A DNA stretch of 64,000 bases from NCBI GenBank assembly GCA_018889975.1, contig CP076546.1, forward strand, positions 4,805,001 to 4,869,000. Direction: 5' to 3'. The notes beneath the pieces were generated by a model that saw only the letters and a program-made list of their open reading frames with translations, did no database searches and was not told the DNA's origin. The first letter of the stretch is position 1; each line of letters starts with the position of its first letter. The stretch is from Bacillus sp. NP157. GTDB lineage: Bacteria > Pseudomonadota > Gammaproteobacteria > Xanthomonadales > Rhodanobacteraceae. The position numbers and the translations under genes were made by a program. Of the stretch, positions 51,113-60,352 are shown piece by piece.

Positions 51113-52396
51113 TCACGCCTTGCGCAGCCCTTTCTCGCCGGTGTTGCTGTTGCCCTTGTCGTACGCGCGGATGAAGTCGCGTACATCGGGGTAGACCACG
51201 TCGCGCCAGCGGCGGCCGCTGAAGATGCCGTAGTGGCCGGCGCCTTCGATGATCAGGTGCTTCTTGCGCTTCTTCGGAATGCCCTTGCACAGGCCGTGCG
51301 CGGCTTCGGTCTGGCCGAGGCCGGAGATGTCGTCGAGCTCGCCTTCGATGGTGAGCAGCGCGGTGTCCTTGATCTTCGCCGGCTGCACGCGTTCGCCGTG
51401 CACGTCCCAGGTGCCCTTGGGCAGGCGGTGTTCCTGGAACACGGTTTCGATCGTGTCGAGGTAGTACTCGGCCGGCATGTCGAGCACGGCGTTGTACTCA
51501 TCGTAGAACTTGCGATGCTGCTCGGCGTCGTCGAGGTCGCCCTTGCGCAGGTTCTCGTAGAAATCCCAGTGCGACATGACGTGGCGGCTGGGGTTCATCG
51601 CGAGGAAGCCGGCATGCTGCAGGAAGCCGGGATACACGTCGCGGCCGGCGCCCGGGTACTGGTAGGGCACCTTGTGGATCAGCTGGTTGCGGAACCACGA
51701 CAGCGGACGCGTGGTGGCCAGGTTGTCCACGCTGGTCGGGCTCTTGCGCGTGTCGATCGGGCCGCCCATCAGGGTCAGCGTGGCCGGCGTGGCTTCGCCG
51801 CGCGCGGCCATCAGCGACACCGCGGCCAGCACCGGCACGGTCGGCTGGCACACCGACACCACGTGCGCGCGATGCACGCCGACGTGGCGGATGAATTCTT
51901 CGATGTAGGAGACGTAGTCGGCCAGCGAGAACGAACCTTCGTCGGTCGGCACCATGCGCGCGTCGACCCAGTCGGTGATGTACACCTTGTGGTCGCGCAG
52001 CAGCGTACGCACCGTGTCGCGCAGCAACGTGCTGTGGTGGCCGGACAGCGGGGCCACGACAAGCACGGCCGGGTCGTTCTTCATGGTGTCCACGGTAGCC
52101 TGGTCGTCCGAGAAGCGCTTGAAGCGCTTCAGCGTGCAGAACGGCTTGCTCATCGCCACCTGTTCTACGATCGCGACGTCGTGGCCGTGGGCGTGCACGC
52201 TGTGGATGTCGAACTCGGGCTTCTCGTAGGCCTTGCCAAGGCGGTACATGAGCTCGTAGCCCGCCGCGGCGCGATCCGCGCCAGGCATGCGGGCAAACGG
52301 GCTGGCCAGGTCGCCAAACATTTTCGCACCCGCCTCGGCCCAGTAGGAGAGCGGGCTGAGCATCGAGCGTTGCCATTCGTGCATGAGATAGAGCAT
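51113..52396 (-). CDS. phaZ: Intracellular poly(3-hydroxybutyrate) depolymerase
   Basis: 427 residues, alpha/beta-hydrolase fold. The nucleophile is Cys183 in VVSVCQPTVPVL, where most hydrolases have Ser; this is a known feature of the PhaZ group of Cupriavidus necator. GELDDISG (about 355) and GAGHYGIFSGRRW with His near 388 complete the triad. It mobilises stored PHB granules inside the cell. No phaC, phaB or phasin gene lies in the window. The methyltransferase gene is upstream on the same strand. Confidence 0.93.
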   Translation of the reverse strand: MLYLMHEWQRSMLSPLSYWAEAGAKMFGDLASPFARMPGADRAAAGYELMYRLGKAYEKPEFDIHSVHAHGHDVAIVEQVAMSKPFCTLKRFKRFSDDQATVDTMKNDPAVLVVAPLSGHHSTLLRDTVRTLLRDHKVYITDWVDARMVPTDEGSFSLADYVSYIEEFIRHVGVHRAHVVSVCQPTVPVLAAVSLMAARGEATPATLTLMGGPIDTRKSPTSVDNLATTRPLSWFRNQLIHKVPYQYPGAGRDVYPGFLQHAGFLAMNPSRHVMSHWDFYENLRKGDLDDAEQHRKFYDEYNAVLDMPAEYYLDTIETVFQEHRLPKGTWDVHGERVQPAKIKDTALLTIEGELDDISGLGQTEAAHGLCKGIPKKRKKHLIIEGAGHYGIFSGRRWRDVVYPDVRDFIRAYDKGNSNTGEKGLRKA

Positions 52397-52480
52397 GCCG
52401 CTTCAATCCGGGGGACGGGGAGGTGGCGCATCATAACCAGTTGCGCCGCGCCATATGTAAAGTCCCTGTTTTTGCTCGAT

Positions 52481-53245
52481 TTAAGCGGATGCCTTGCGGC
52501 AGACCAGCAGGACTTCGTCCACGCCCGGTGCCGGATCGAACCCCGGTTTGAAGTCCAGCGGCTTCTGGAAACGCATGCCTAGCGGCATGAACACGCGGTT
52601 GTACCACCACATCGCGCGGGTGCGCTGGTGGGTGAGGAACCACTGGCCAAGGTCGAGCAGCTTCGACGACTTGGGCTGCATGCCGTAGACGGCGCTGCGC
52701 TCGATCGTGAAACCGTGCCGGCCGAGCAGGGCGCGGATGGCCTCGGGCTCGTACCGGCGGTAATGGCCGACGAAATCGTCGAACGCCGTCCAGGCCTCGG
52801 GATGCAGCGGGACGGAAATCAGCAGCGAGGCGCCCGGGGCGGTCACCCGGGCCAGCTCACCCAGCGCGCCTTCGTCGTCCACCACGTGCTCGAGGATGTC
52901 GAAGGCGCAGGTGAAGTCGAAGCTGGCGTCGCGGAAGGGCAGGGCGCCGATCATGGCGTGGGCGACCCGCGCGCCGTTGCGCTGCAGTTCGGCCAGCGCC
53001 GGGCGGCTGAGGTCGACGAACTGGGTATCCGCCAGCGGCAGCCGCGGACGCAGGCCCGGCGCCACTTCCAGCCGGCGGCTGGCCCTGGCGGCAAGCTCCG
53101 ACACCAGCGGCCAGGTGTTGAAGCGCTCCGGCGCGCAGAGGTGGGCGTCGGCCCACAGGGCATCGTAGAAACGCTTGTTGCCGGCGATCAGGTCGGCGTC
53201 GGTACGCCGGGTTGCGGGGCCCGAGGTGAATGATGCGGTGGACAT
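52481..53245 (-). CDS. Class I SAM-dependent methyltransferase
   Basis: 254 residues. The Rossmann core is seen from FVDLSRPALAELQRNGARV, the acidic loop ALPFRDASFDFTCAFDILEHV with the post-I/II signature, and LLISVPLHPEAW. The glycine-rich motif I is weak (LEVAPGLRPRLP), so AdoMet binding is somewhat atypical. The family (Methyltransf_11) covers many substrates; none can be named. The gene starts 26 bp after the large molybdenum-hydroxylase subunit. Confidence 0.85.
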   Translation of the reverse strand: MSTASFTSGPATRRTDADLIAGNKRFYDALWADAHLCAPERFNTWPLVSELAARASRRLEVAPGLRPRLPLADTQFVDLSRPALAELQRNGARVAHAMIGALPFRDASFDFTCAFDILEHVVDDEGALGELARVTAPGASLLISVPLHPEAWTAFDDFVGHYRRYEPEAIRALLGRHGFTIERSAVYGMQPKSSKLLDLGQWFLTHQRTRAMWWYNRVFMPLGMRFQKPLDFKPGFDPAPGVDEVLLVCRKASA

Positions 53246-53271
53246 GCGGTACCTCGGGACCTTGGAGGGGT

Positions 53272-55548
53272 TTAGCGCAGGCGCGCCAGCTCGCGTAGCA
53301 GGGGCAACCTGCGCACGCGGACGGCGGTGGCCCTGAACACGGCATTGGCGAGAGCGGGGGCCATCGACGGCACGCCGATCACGCTGGCGCCCGCCGGGTC
53401 GGCGGTCGACGGCACGATCACCGTTTCGATCTCGTAAGGCATCGGCTGGGTCGCTGCGATGGGGTAATCCTTGAACCCCGTCTGCTGCACCTTACCGTCC
53501 TTCACCGTGATGGCCAGGTTGAGGGCGGTGGACAGCGCATCCATGCTAGCGCCTTCCAGCTGGGCGGCCAGGCCCAGCGGATTGACCGCACGGCCCACGT
53601 CGGCCACGCAGACCACGCGGTGGATGTCGATGCCGTCCTGGGTCGGGGCGACTTCGACCGCGTGGGCGACGTAGGCGCCGAACACATAGGCGCAGGCGAT
53701 GCCCAGGCCGTTTTCGCTACGCAGCCAGCGACTCCAGTCGAGCTTGTCCGCGGCGAGCCTGAGCACGTTGGCCATGCGCGCGGTGTCGATCGGGCCGCCA
53801 CGGCTGTTATAGGCGAGCTGGCGCGGATCGCCGAGCAGGGAAAGGCGGAAATCCAGCGGATTGGCGTTGACGGCATGCGCCAGTTCGTCGATGAAGCTCT
53901 CGCTGGCGAAGGTGTTGCTGACGTGCGGCGAGCCACGCCATTCACCGCGCGCAAGCTGCGAATCGAGCGCGAAGTAGTCGCTGCGGTAGTTCGGCACCAG
54001 CCCGGCGGGCAGGGCGTCGGCGACCAGCTCCGACTGCCACAGGCGATCGGGCGGCGTGCCGCGGTTGGCGAGCGCCGAGGGGCTGGCCATGCGTTGGTGC
54101 CAGCCGGTGATGCCCTTCTTCTTGTCCATCGACGCATTGAGGCGATGGACGGTGAACGGCCGGTAGTAATCGTGGGTGAGGTCGTCGTCGCGCATCCAGA
54201 GCACGCGCACGGGACGGTTCTGGATGTCCTTGGGCTTGGCGGCCAGTGCGATCGCCATCGCTTCGGCGATGTAGTCCTGCTCGAGGCGACGGCCGAAACC
54301 ACCGCCGCCGCGTGGCACGCGGATGTCGATCTGGTCGGGCCGGAAGCCGGTCATCCGCTGCACGACGGAGTAGACCTGGCGCGGCGACTGCGTCGCGGCA
54401 ATGACGGTCACGCTCGTGTCCGGGTCGAGGCGGACGAGGCAATTCGGGGTCTCGGCAGTGGCATGCGCCACCCAGGGCTGCACATATGTCGCTTCGAGGG
54501 CGCGTGCGGCCTTCTTGCGCGCGGTGGCGACGTCGCCATCGTTGCGCACGGTGTTGGGCGTGGCCGTTTCATCGTCGAAAAGGGCGAGCGCCTTCTTTTC
54601 CAGGTCGCCGCTGGAGGGCTCCTGGTTTGCGCCCGGCTTCCACGTGGCCTTCAGCGCATCGCGGCCCTTCAGCGCGCACCAGGTGTCGGTGGCGATCACG
54701 GCCAGCGCGGGCACCTGCGCCGCCATGCCGGCCTGCTGGCCCTGCTCCGGGGTGACCTCGACCACGGCGTAGACGCCTTCGATCGCCGTCGCCGCGGCGC
54801 GGTCGGCCTGGTCCAGCGTGCCGCCCGGATAAGGGCAGCGCACCAGCACGGCGACCACGGGGTCGCCGATGTTTTCGTCCGCGGCGTAGCGCAGCGTGCC
54901 GGTGACCACGGCGCGCGCGTCGACGTCGCCGGCGGGCTGGCCGATGAGCTTGTAGCGTTCGGCCTGCTTCACCGGCGGCGCGCTGGTCGGCGCGTCGATG
55001 GCGGCGGCGGCCGTGGCGAGGTCGCCATAGGCGATGCGCCGGCCATCGGCGGCGACCGCCATGCCGGATTCACCGCGCAACTGGTCGGCGGGGACGCCGA
55101 GGCGACGGGCGGCGGCCTGCATCAGCAGCCAGCGGGCCAGCGCGCCGGCCTGGCGCAGGTCGGCCCACGCGGCGGGGATGCTGGTGGCATCGCCGCTGCG
55201 CTGGCGGCCGAAGGTGAACTTCGGCTCGCCGTTGCCGCCTTCCACGCCGAGGCCGAGCGGTTCGACCACGACCTTGCTCCAGTCGGCATCGAGCTCTTCG
55301 GCGATGATCCGGGCCAGCGACGTGGCCGTGCCTTCGCCGTTATCGGGATCGCGCACGCCGATGAACACCCGGCCGTCCTGCGCGACGCGCACGTAGGGTC
55401 CGACCTGGGCCCATGCGTCACCCAGAAGGCTGAGCGGGACGGGGCGCTCGACGGCCTCGGCCGTGCCGATGCCGACCACCAGCGCACCCGCCGCACCGGC
55501 GGCGTACTTCAGGAAACGGCGGCGGGAAAGATGGATCTCGCCACTCAT
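53272..55548 (-). CDS. Molybdenum hydroxylase large subunit (IorB-like)
   Basis: 758 residues of the xanthine-oxidase family, closest to isoquinoline 1-oxidoreductase IorB and related aldehyde dehydrogenases. The N-terminal SRRRFLKYAAG is a twin-arginine signal (Tat), so the enzyme is exported folded to the periplasm. The molybdopterin domains include RVPRGGGGFGRRLEQDYIAEA and AVNPLGLAAQLEGASMDALS. It pairs with the [2Fe-2S] subunit upstream (ATGA overlap). A cytochrome c partner, usual for such systems, is not in the window. Substrate unknown. Confidence 0.9.
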   Translation of the reverse strand: MSGEIHLSRRRFLKYAAGAAGALVVGIGTAEAVERPVPLSLLGDAWAQVGPYVRVAQDGRVFIGVRDPDNGEGTATSLARIIAEELDADWSKVVVEPLGLGVEGGNGEPKFTFGRQRSGDATSIPAAWADLRQAGALARWLLMQAAARRLGVPADQLRGESGMAVAADGRRIAYGDLATAAAAIDAPTSAPPVKQAERYKLIGQPAGDVDARAVVTGTLRYAADENIGDPVVAVLVRCPYPGGTLDQADRAAATAIEGVYAVVEVTPEQGQQAGMAAQVPALAVIATDTWCALKGRDALKATWKPGANQEPSSGDLEKKALALFDDETATPNTVRNDGDVATARKKAARALEATYVQPWVAHATAETPNCLVRLDPDTSVTVIAATQSPRQVYSVVQRMTGFRPDQIDIRVPRGGGGFGRRLEQDYIAEAMAIALAAKPKDIQNRPVRVLWMRDDDLTHDYYRPFTVHRLNASMDKKKGITGWHQRMASPSALANRGTPPDRLWQSELVADALPAGLVPNYRSDYFALDSQLARGEWRGSPHVSNTFASESFIDELAHAVNANPLDFRLSLLGDPRQLAYNSRGGPIDTARMANVLRLAADKLDWSRWLRSENGLGIACAYVFGAYVAHAVEVAPTQDGIDIHRVVCVADVGRAVNPLGLAAQLEGASMDALSTALNLAITVKDGKVQQTGFKDYPIAATQPMPYEIETVIVPSTADPAGASVIGVPSMAPALANAVFRATAVRVRRLPLLRELARLR

Positions 55549-56093
55549 GCCTTCTTGTCCTTCATGCTGCCCGCGGCGCGCTTGATCGCCTTGCGGATGC
55601 GGCCATAGCTGCCGCAACGGCACAGGTTGCCGATCCTGTCGATGTCGGCATCCGACGGGTTCTTCTGCCGGTTGAGCAGGTCCACCGCGGCCATCACCTG
55701 GCCGGGCTGGCAGAAACCGCACATGATCGCGTCTTCGTCGATCCACGCCTGCTGCACCGGATGCAGCGTGCCGTCCTTGCCGGCGAGGCCTTCCACGGTG
55801 GTGACCCGCTTGCCGGCCATCGTGTCCATCTTCACCTGGCAGCTGGCCGCGGCCTTGCCGTCGACGATCACGGTGCAGAACCCGCAATTGCCCTGGTCGC
55901 AGCCGTATTTCGCGCCGGTGAGGCGCAGCACGTCGCGCAGGTACCACAGCAACGGCATGGCCTTGTCGCCGGTGTGGCGGTAGCGCTCGTCGTTGACGAT
56001 CAGGTCGATGCCTTCGCGTACGGGCTTGGGCGGCACCGGATCGGCGCCCTGCGGCGGAACGGGTACGGGAGACGTCGGGCCTTGCTGTGCCAT
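55545..56093 (-). CDS. [2Fe-2S] small subunit of molybdenum hydroxylase (IorA-like)
   Basis: 182 residues. The plant-type cluster is bound by Cys65, Cys70, Cys73 and Cys85 (YGCDQGNCGFCTVIVDGK..SC) and the second by Cys125, Cys128, Cys158 and Cys160 (MCGFCQPGQ, LCRCGSYGRIRKA). It moves electrons from the molybdenum site of the large subunit. It lacks its own signal peptide and would ride with the Tat-exported partner. An extra 25-residue Pro-rich N-terminus is unusual. Confidence 0.93.
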   Translation of the reverse strand: MAQQGPTSPVPVPPQGADPVPPKPVREGIDLIVNDERYRHTGDKAMPLLWYLRDVLRLTGAKYGCDQGNCGFCTVIVDGKAAASCQVKMDTMAGKRVTTVEGLAGKDGTLHPVQQAWIDEDAIMCGFCQPGQVMAAVDLLNRQKNPSDADIDRIGNLCRCGSYGRIRKAIKRAAGSMKDKKA

Positions 56094-56140
56094 CTGCTTT
56101 CCTCAGCTGAACCGGGCCATTGTGGCATCCGGGTCCTCGT

Positions 56141-57454
56141 TCAGCGAGTCACTTTACTGAACAGGCGTTGCCAGACGACGTAGACGGGGATGCCTGCAAC
56201 CACTACCGCGCAGACCACCGCGGCGCTGAGCGGCTTGGACACGGTGTAGGCGACGACCACGCCGATCACGGTCACGAGGAACAGCAGGGGCAGCAGCGGA
56301 TACGCCGGCGTGGTGAAGCTGGGGCGCTCCTTCACGTGGCGGCGATACCAGAACAGCGTGGCGATGGTGACCGCATAGGCGGCCCAGTCACCGAAGGCGG
56401 CGAAATCCAGCAACTGCCCGTAATTGGCGGCCAGCACCAGCACGATGGCCCAGCCAGAGAGGGCGATCAGGGCGATGTTCGGCGTGCGATGGCGCGGATG
56501 CAGCCGGGCGACGCTGGCGAAGAACAGCCCGTGCTCGCCCATCACCTGCAGCACGCGGGCACCGGCGACGAGGGTGATGTTGCAGAAGCCGAGGGTGGAA
56601 ATGGCGATGCCGATGGCGATGATCTTCGCGCCGGCCGCACCGAACACGCGGCTCATCACGTCGGCGGCCGGGGCCTGGCTGGAGGCCAGCCCATCGTGAC
56701 CGAGCACGGCGAGGTAGGCGTAGTTGGTCAGGACGTAGGCGGCGATGACGATGAGCATGCCCAGCACCAGCGCGCGTGGCAGGGTGCGCTGCGGATCCTG
56801 GACTTCGCCCGCCATGTTGTTGAGGTAGCTGAAGCCGGAAAAGGCGAACAGCACCGGCAGCAGGGCGCCCGCCAGGTCGCCGCTGGTGGCGGTGGGCGCG
56901 GCGGCCATGGCCTGGGTGGTGCCGGCGCCGGCAAAGGCGAGGCCGGTGACCACGAGCACCGCGATCGCCGCCAGCTTGAGGATGGCGAAAACGTTCTGGA
57001 TCTGCGCGCCGAGCTTGATGCCGAACAGGTTGATGCCGGTGACGAAGACCAGCGCACCCACCGCCAGCGGCTTCACCAGCGTCGGCGACAGGCCGAACAC
57101 CGAGGTGGCGTAGCTGCCGAAGATGGTCGCCACGGCGGCGCTGCTGCCGCTGTAGATCACCAGCAGCATGGTCCAGCCGAACAGGAAGCCCGCCAGCTTG
57201 CCGAAGGCCTCGCGCAGGTAGACGTAGCTGCCGCCGGCCTGCGGACGCCGGGCGCCGAGTTCGGCGTAGCAAAGGCAACCAACCAGGGTCAGCAGGCCGC
57301 CGGCCACCCACAGGGCCAGCAGGATCCAGCCCGAGGAAGTCCGCTGCGCCGCGATGCCCGGATTCAGGAAGATGCCACCGCCGATGATCCCGCCCACGAC
57401 GATCAGTGCGGCGTCCAGGAGGGTGATGCGGCGGGCGTAACCGGGGGAATCCAT
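56141..57454 (-). CDS. APC-superfamily amino-acid permease
   Basis: 437 residues with about twelve membrane helices. The first helix has the consensus GGIIGGGIFLNPG of APC-family amino-acid transporters, and ALLPVLFAFSGFSYLNNMAGEVQDPQRTLP is the standard helix 6 region. The ATG at 57454 gives MDSPGYARRITLLDAALIVV; a much longer upstream reading over the divergent lysAC gene is not real. Substrate unknown. It shares a 285 bp region with lysAC that carries a long inverted repeat. Confidence 0.9.
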   Translation of the reverse strand: MDSPGYARRITLLDAALIVVGGIIGGGIFLNPGIAAQRTSSGWILLALWVAGGLLTLVGCLCYAELGARRPQAGGSYVYLREAFGKLAGFLFGWTMLLVIYSGSSAAVATIFGSYATSVFGLSPTLVKPLAVGALVFVTGINLFGIKLGAQIQNVFAILKLAAIAVLVVTGLAFAGAGTTQAMAAAPTATSGDLAGALLPVLFAFSGFSYLNNMAGEVQDPQRTLPRALVLGMLIVIAAYVLTNYAYLAVLGHDGLASSQAPAADVMSRVFGAAGAKIIAIGIAISTLGFCNITLVAGARVLQVMGEHGLFFASVARLHPRHRTPNIALIALSGWAIVLVLAANYGQLLDFAAFGDWAAYAVTIATLFWYRRHVKERPSFTTPAYPLLPLLFLVTVIGVVVAYTVSKPLSAAVVCAVVVAGIPVYVVWQRLFSKVTR

Positions 57455-57499
57455 GCGGGGCGCTTTGTTGAGGGAAAGGGTGAGGATGGCGTGGGCGGT

Positions 57500-57633
57500 G
57501 GGAGATGGGAAGTGGGGGCGGCCATGTGATGGGACGAGGCGGCTTGCGTCGCACGAATGCGGCGGCACCGGCGAGGCGTCCCCCGCCCCCCTCGTGCGCA
57601 CGCCGGCTCTTGCGCCCCCACTTCCCATCTCCC
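57500..57633. repeat. Perfect 21 bp inverted repeat in the permease/lysAC intergenic region
   Basis: GGGAGATGGGAAGTGGGGGC(G) at 57500-57520 and its exact complement at 57613-57633 are separated by 92 bp. The strongly purine-skewed arms could form a large hairpin or bind a dimeric regulator. The region lies between divergent genes; no open reading frame is supported within it. Nothing similar is seen elsewhere in the window. Confidence 0.8.
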
Positions 57634-57739
57634 GACTCCGCTCGTTGCCTTTTTCTCGTTGCGGCGCAACACTCGGAGGGATATGTCGCAGGGCCTCGGT
57701 GGCCTTGCCTACCCCTTTTCCACAACGCAAAAGAGAACC

Positions 57740-60352
57740 GTGAGCGAAAACGCAAACGCGCCGTTGCCTGCCAACGCGCCCTGGATCGTCATGAAGTTCG
57801 GCGGCACCTCGGTTGCCACGGCCGCACGCTGGCGCAATATCCTCGAGCTGGCCGCCAGCCGCCGCGCCGAAGGCGCGCGCGTGCTGATCGTGGTCTCGGC
57901 CCTGTCGGGTATCACCGATGGCCTGAAACAGCTTTGCACGCACACGGAACCCAAACGCCGCTCGGACGCGGCCTCCGCACTGGCCGATCGCCACCACGCA
58001 CTGCTGGGCGAGATGTCGCTCGCGTTGCCGGAGACGCTGGGCGCCCGCCTCGCGGACCTGGCGGCGCTGGCCGACGGCGGCCCGGACGTGCTCGGCGAGC
58101 TGGCCTGGCAGGCCGCCGTGCAGGCGCACGGCGAGCTGATGTCCAGCGCGCTCGGCGCGGCCTTCCTCAGCGCCAACGGCCTGCCCACGGCATGGCTGGA
58201 CGCGCGCGAATGCCTGCACGCGGTGGCGTTGCCCAACCAGAACGAGCGGACCCGGCTGCTCTCGGCCATGGTCGAGCCGCACCCGGACCCGGCGCTGTCG
58301 GCGATGCTGGCCGCGCGTGGCGAGGTGTTCATCACCCAGGGCTTCATCGCCCGCGACGACGATGGCCGCACCGTGCTGCTCGGCCGTGGCGGTTCGGACA
58401 CCTCGGCGGCGTATTTCGGTGCGCTGCTGGCCGCCGCCCGCGTCGAGATCTGGACCGACGTCGCCGGCATGTTCAGCGCCAACCCGCGCCAGGTCGCCGG
58501 TGCGCGCCTGCTCCAGCGGCTGGACTATGAAGAAGCCCAGGAAATCGCCTCGACCGGCGCCAAGGTGTTGCACCCGCGCTGCCTGTCGCCGCTGCGCGAG
58601 CCGCGCGTGCCGCTGCTGGTGAAAGACACCAACCGTCCGGAACTGGAAGGCACGGTGATCGGTCCCGAGGTGCGCGAGCACGCGCCGAGCATCAAGGCGA
58701 TCAGCGCACGCAAGGGCATCACCCTGGTGTCGATGGAATCGGTCGGCATGTGGCAGCAGGTCGGCTTCCTCGCCGACGTGTTCGATGCGTTCAAACGGCA
58801 CGGCCTCTCGGTCGACCTGATCGGTTCGGCGGAGACCAACGTCACCGTGTCGCTCGATCCGACCGAAAACCTGCTCGATTCCGATGCCATCGCCGCGCTT
58901 GCCGCGGACCTGGCCCGGGTTTGCCGGGTCAAGGTCATCGCGCCGTGTGCCGCGATCACGCTGGTTGGCCGTGGCATGCGTTCCATGCTGCACAAGCTGT
59001 CGGGCGTGCTGGCGGAGTTCGGCCAGCTGCGCGTGCACCTGATCTCGCAGTCGTCGAACAACCTCAACCTCACCTTCGTGGTCGACGAGGACGTGGTCGA
59101 CGACATGCTGCCGCGCCTGCACGAGCTGCTGATCGGCGCGGGTGCCCTGCGCACCGACGACAGCGTGGTGTTCGGCCCGGCCTGGCAGTCGCTGTATGGC
59201 AGTGGCGAGACGCCGTTGCCCGCCGCCGCGTGGTGGCAGGCCGAACGGCCGCGGCTGATGCAGCTCGCCGCGGAACGCACGCCGCGCTACGCCTACCACC
59301 TGCCGACCGTGCGGTCGCAGGCACGCAAGGTCAAATCGCTGCAGGCCATCGATCGCGCGCACTACGCGGTGAAAGCCAATACCCACCCCGGTATCCTCAA
59401 GGTGCTGGCGGAAGAAGGCTTCGCGTTCGAATGCGTGTCGCCGGGCGAGCTGGAGGCGGTCGCCGCGGTCGTGCCCGAGAGCGTGCCGCTGCTGTTCACG
59501 CCGAACTTCGCCGCGCGCCGTGACTTCGAAGCGGCGCTGAAGACGCGGGCGACGATCACCATCGACGCGCTCCATCCGATCGAGCATTGGGGCGACCTGT
59601 TCGCCGGGCGCGACATCGTCCTGCGCGTGGACCTCGGTCGCGGCCTGGGCCACCACCAGAAGGTGAAGACCGGTGGCACCGGCAGCAAGTTCGGCGTACC
59701 GATCGAGCAGGTCGACCGTTTCCTGCGCCTCGCCGACGACGCGGGCGCGCGGGTCATCGGCCTGCACGCCCACCTCGGCTCGGGCATCCTCGACGCCGCG
59801 CACTGGGGCGAGGTCTACTCGCAGCTGGCCGCGCTGGCCGAACGCATCGGCACCATCAGCATCCTCAACATCGGCGGTGGCCTGGGCGTGCCTTCGCATC
59901 CGGGCGAAACCGCGCTGGACATGGTCGCCCTGGATCGCGTGCTGACCTCGGTGCGCCAGGCCTACCCGCAGTTCCAGGTGTGGATGGAGCCGGGCCGATT
60001 CCTGGTCGCCGATGCCGGCGTGCTGCTGGCGAAGGTGACCCAGGAGAAGGAAAAGGGCACCAACGTGCGCTACCTCGGCCTCGATACCGGCATGAACAGC
60101 CTGATCCGCCCGGCGCTGTACGATGCGTGGCACGAGATCGCCAACCTGTCGCGCTTCGGCGAGCCGGCGACCACGATGTACCAGGTGGTCGGGCCGATCT
60201 GTGAGTCAGGCGATATCCTTGGTTCCGACCGACGCCTGCCCGAATCGCAAGAGGACGACGTGATACTGATTGCACAGGGAGGCGCTTATGGCGCCGTGAT
60301 GGCGTCGCGCTACAACCTGCGCGACGCAGCCGACGAGGTGCTGCTGCCGTGA
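57740..60352 (+). CDS. lysAC: Fused aspartokinase/diaminopimelate decarboxylase
   Basis: 870 residues joining the first and last enzymes of lysine synthesis. The N-terminal half is aspartokinase (WIVMKFGGTSVATAARW, GFIARDDDGRTVLLGRGGSD, then two ACT domains with VSMESVGMWQQVGFLADVF). The C-terminal half is a PLP-dependent diaminopimelate decarboxylase with the PLP lysine in HYAVKANTHPG (about residue 545) and GGGLGVP plus CESGDILG. Such a fusion is known from xanthomonads. GTG 57740 is taken as start; an in-frame ATG at 57683 is an alternative. It overlaps murL (GTGA), linking lysine/meso-DAP supply to peptidoglycan genes. Confidence 0.94.
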   Translation: MSENANAPLPANAPWIVMKFGGTSVATAARWRNILELAASRRAEGARVLIVVSALSGITDGLKQLCTHTEPKRRSDAASALADRHHALLGEMSLALPETLGARLADLAALADGGPDVLGELAWQAAVQAHGELMSSALGAAFLSANGLPTAWLDARECLHAVALPNQNERTRLLSAMVEPHPDPALSAMLAARGEVFITQGFIARDDDGRTVLLGRGGSDTSAAYFGALLAAARVEIWTDVAGMFSANPRQVAGARLLQRLDYEEAQEIASTGAKVLHPRCLSPLREPRVPLLVKDTNRPELEGTVIGPEVREHAPSIKAISARKGITLVSMESVGMWQQVGFLADVFDAFKRHGLSVDLIGSAETNVTVSLDPTENLLDSDAIAALAADLARVCRVKVIAPCAAITLVGRGMRSMLHKLSGVLAEFGQLRVHLISQSSNNLNLTFVVDEDVVDDMLPRLHELLIGAGALRTDDSVVFGPAWQSLYGSGETPLPAAAWWQAERPRLMQLAAERTPRYAYHLPTVRSQARKVKSLQAIDRAHYAVKANTHPGILKVLAEEGFAFECVSPGELEAVAAVVPESVPLLFTPNFAARRDFEAALKTRATITIDALHPIEHWGDLFAGRDIVLRVDLGRGLGHHQKVKTGGTGSKFGVPIEQVDRFLRLADDAGARVIGLHAHLGSGILDAAHWGEVYSQLAALAERIGTISILNIGGGLGVPSHPGETALDMVALDRVLTSVRQAYPQFQVWMEPGRFLVADAGVLLAKVTQEKEKGTNVRYLGLDTGMNSLIRPALYDAWHEIANLSRFGEPATTMYQVVGPICESGDILGSDRRLPESQEDDVILIAQGGAYGAVMASRYNLRDAADEVLLP

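Noticed and set aside
52431-52480. Seven-codon frame MARRNWL upstream of phaZ
   Set aside because: No ribosome binding site and no conservation argument; too short to support.
53620-55608. 662-codon plus-strand frame
   Set aside because: Antisense of the molybdenum hydroxylase large subunit.
57455-60133. N-terminal extension of the amino-acid permease
   Set aside because: The 890 extra codons run antisense to lysAC. The first transmembrane segment follows the ATG at 57454 directly.
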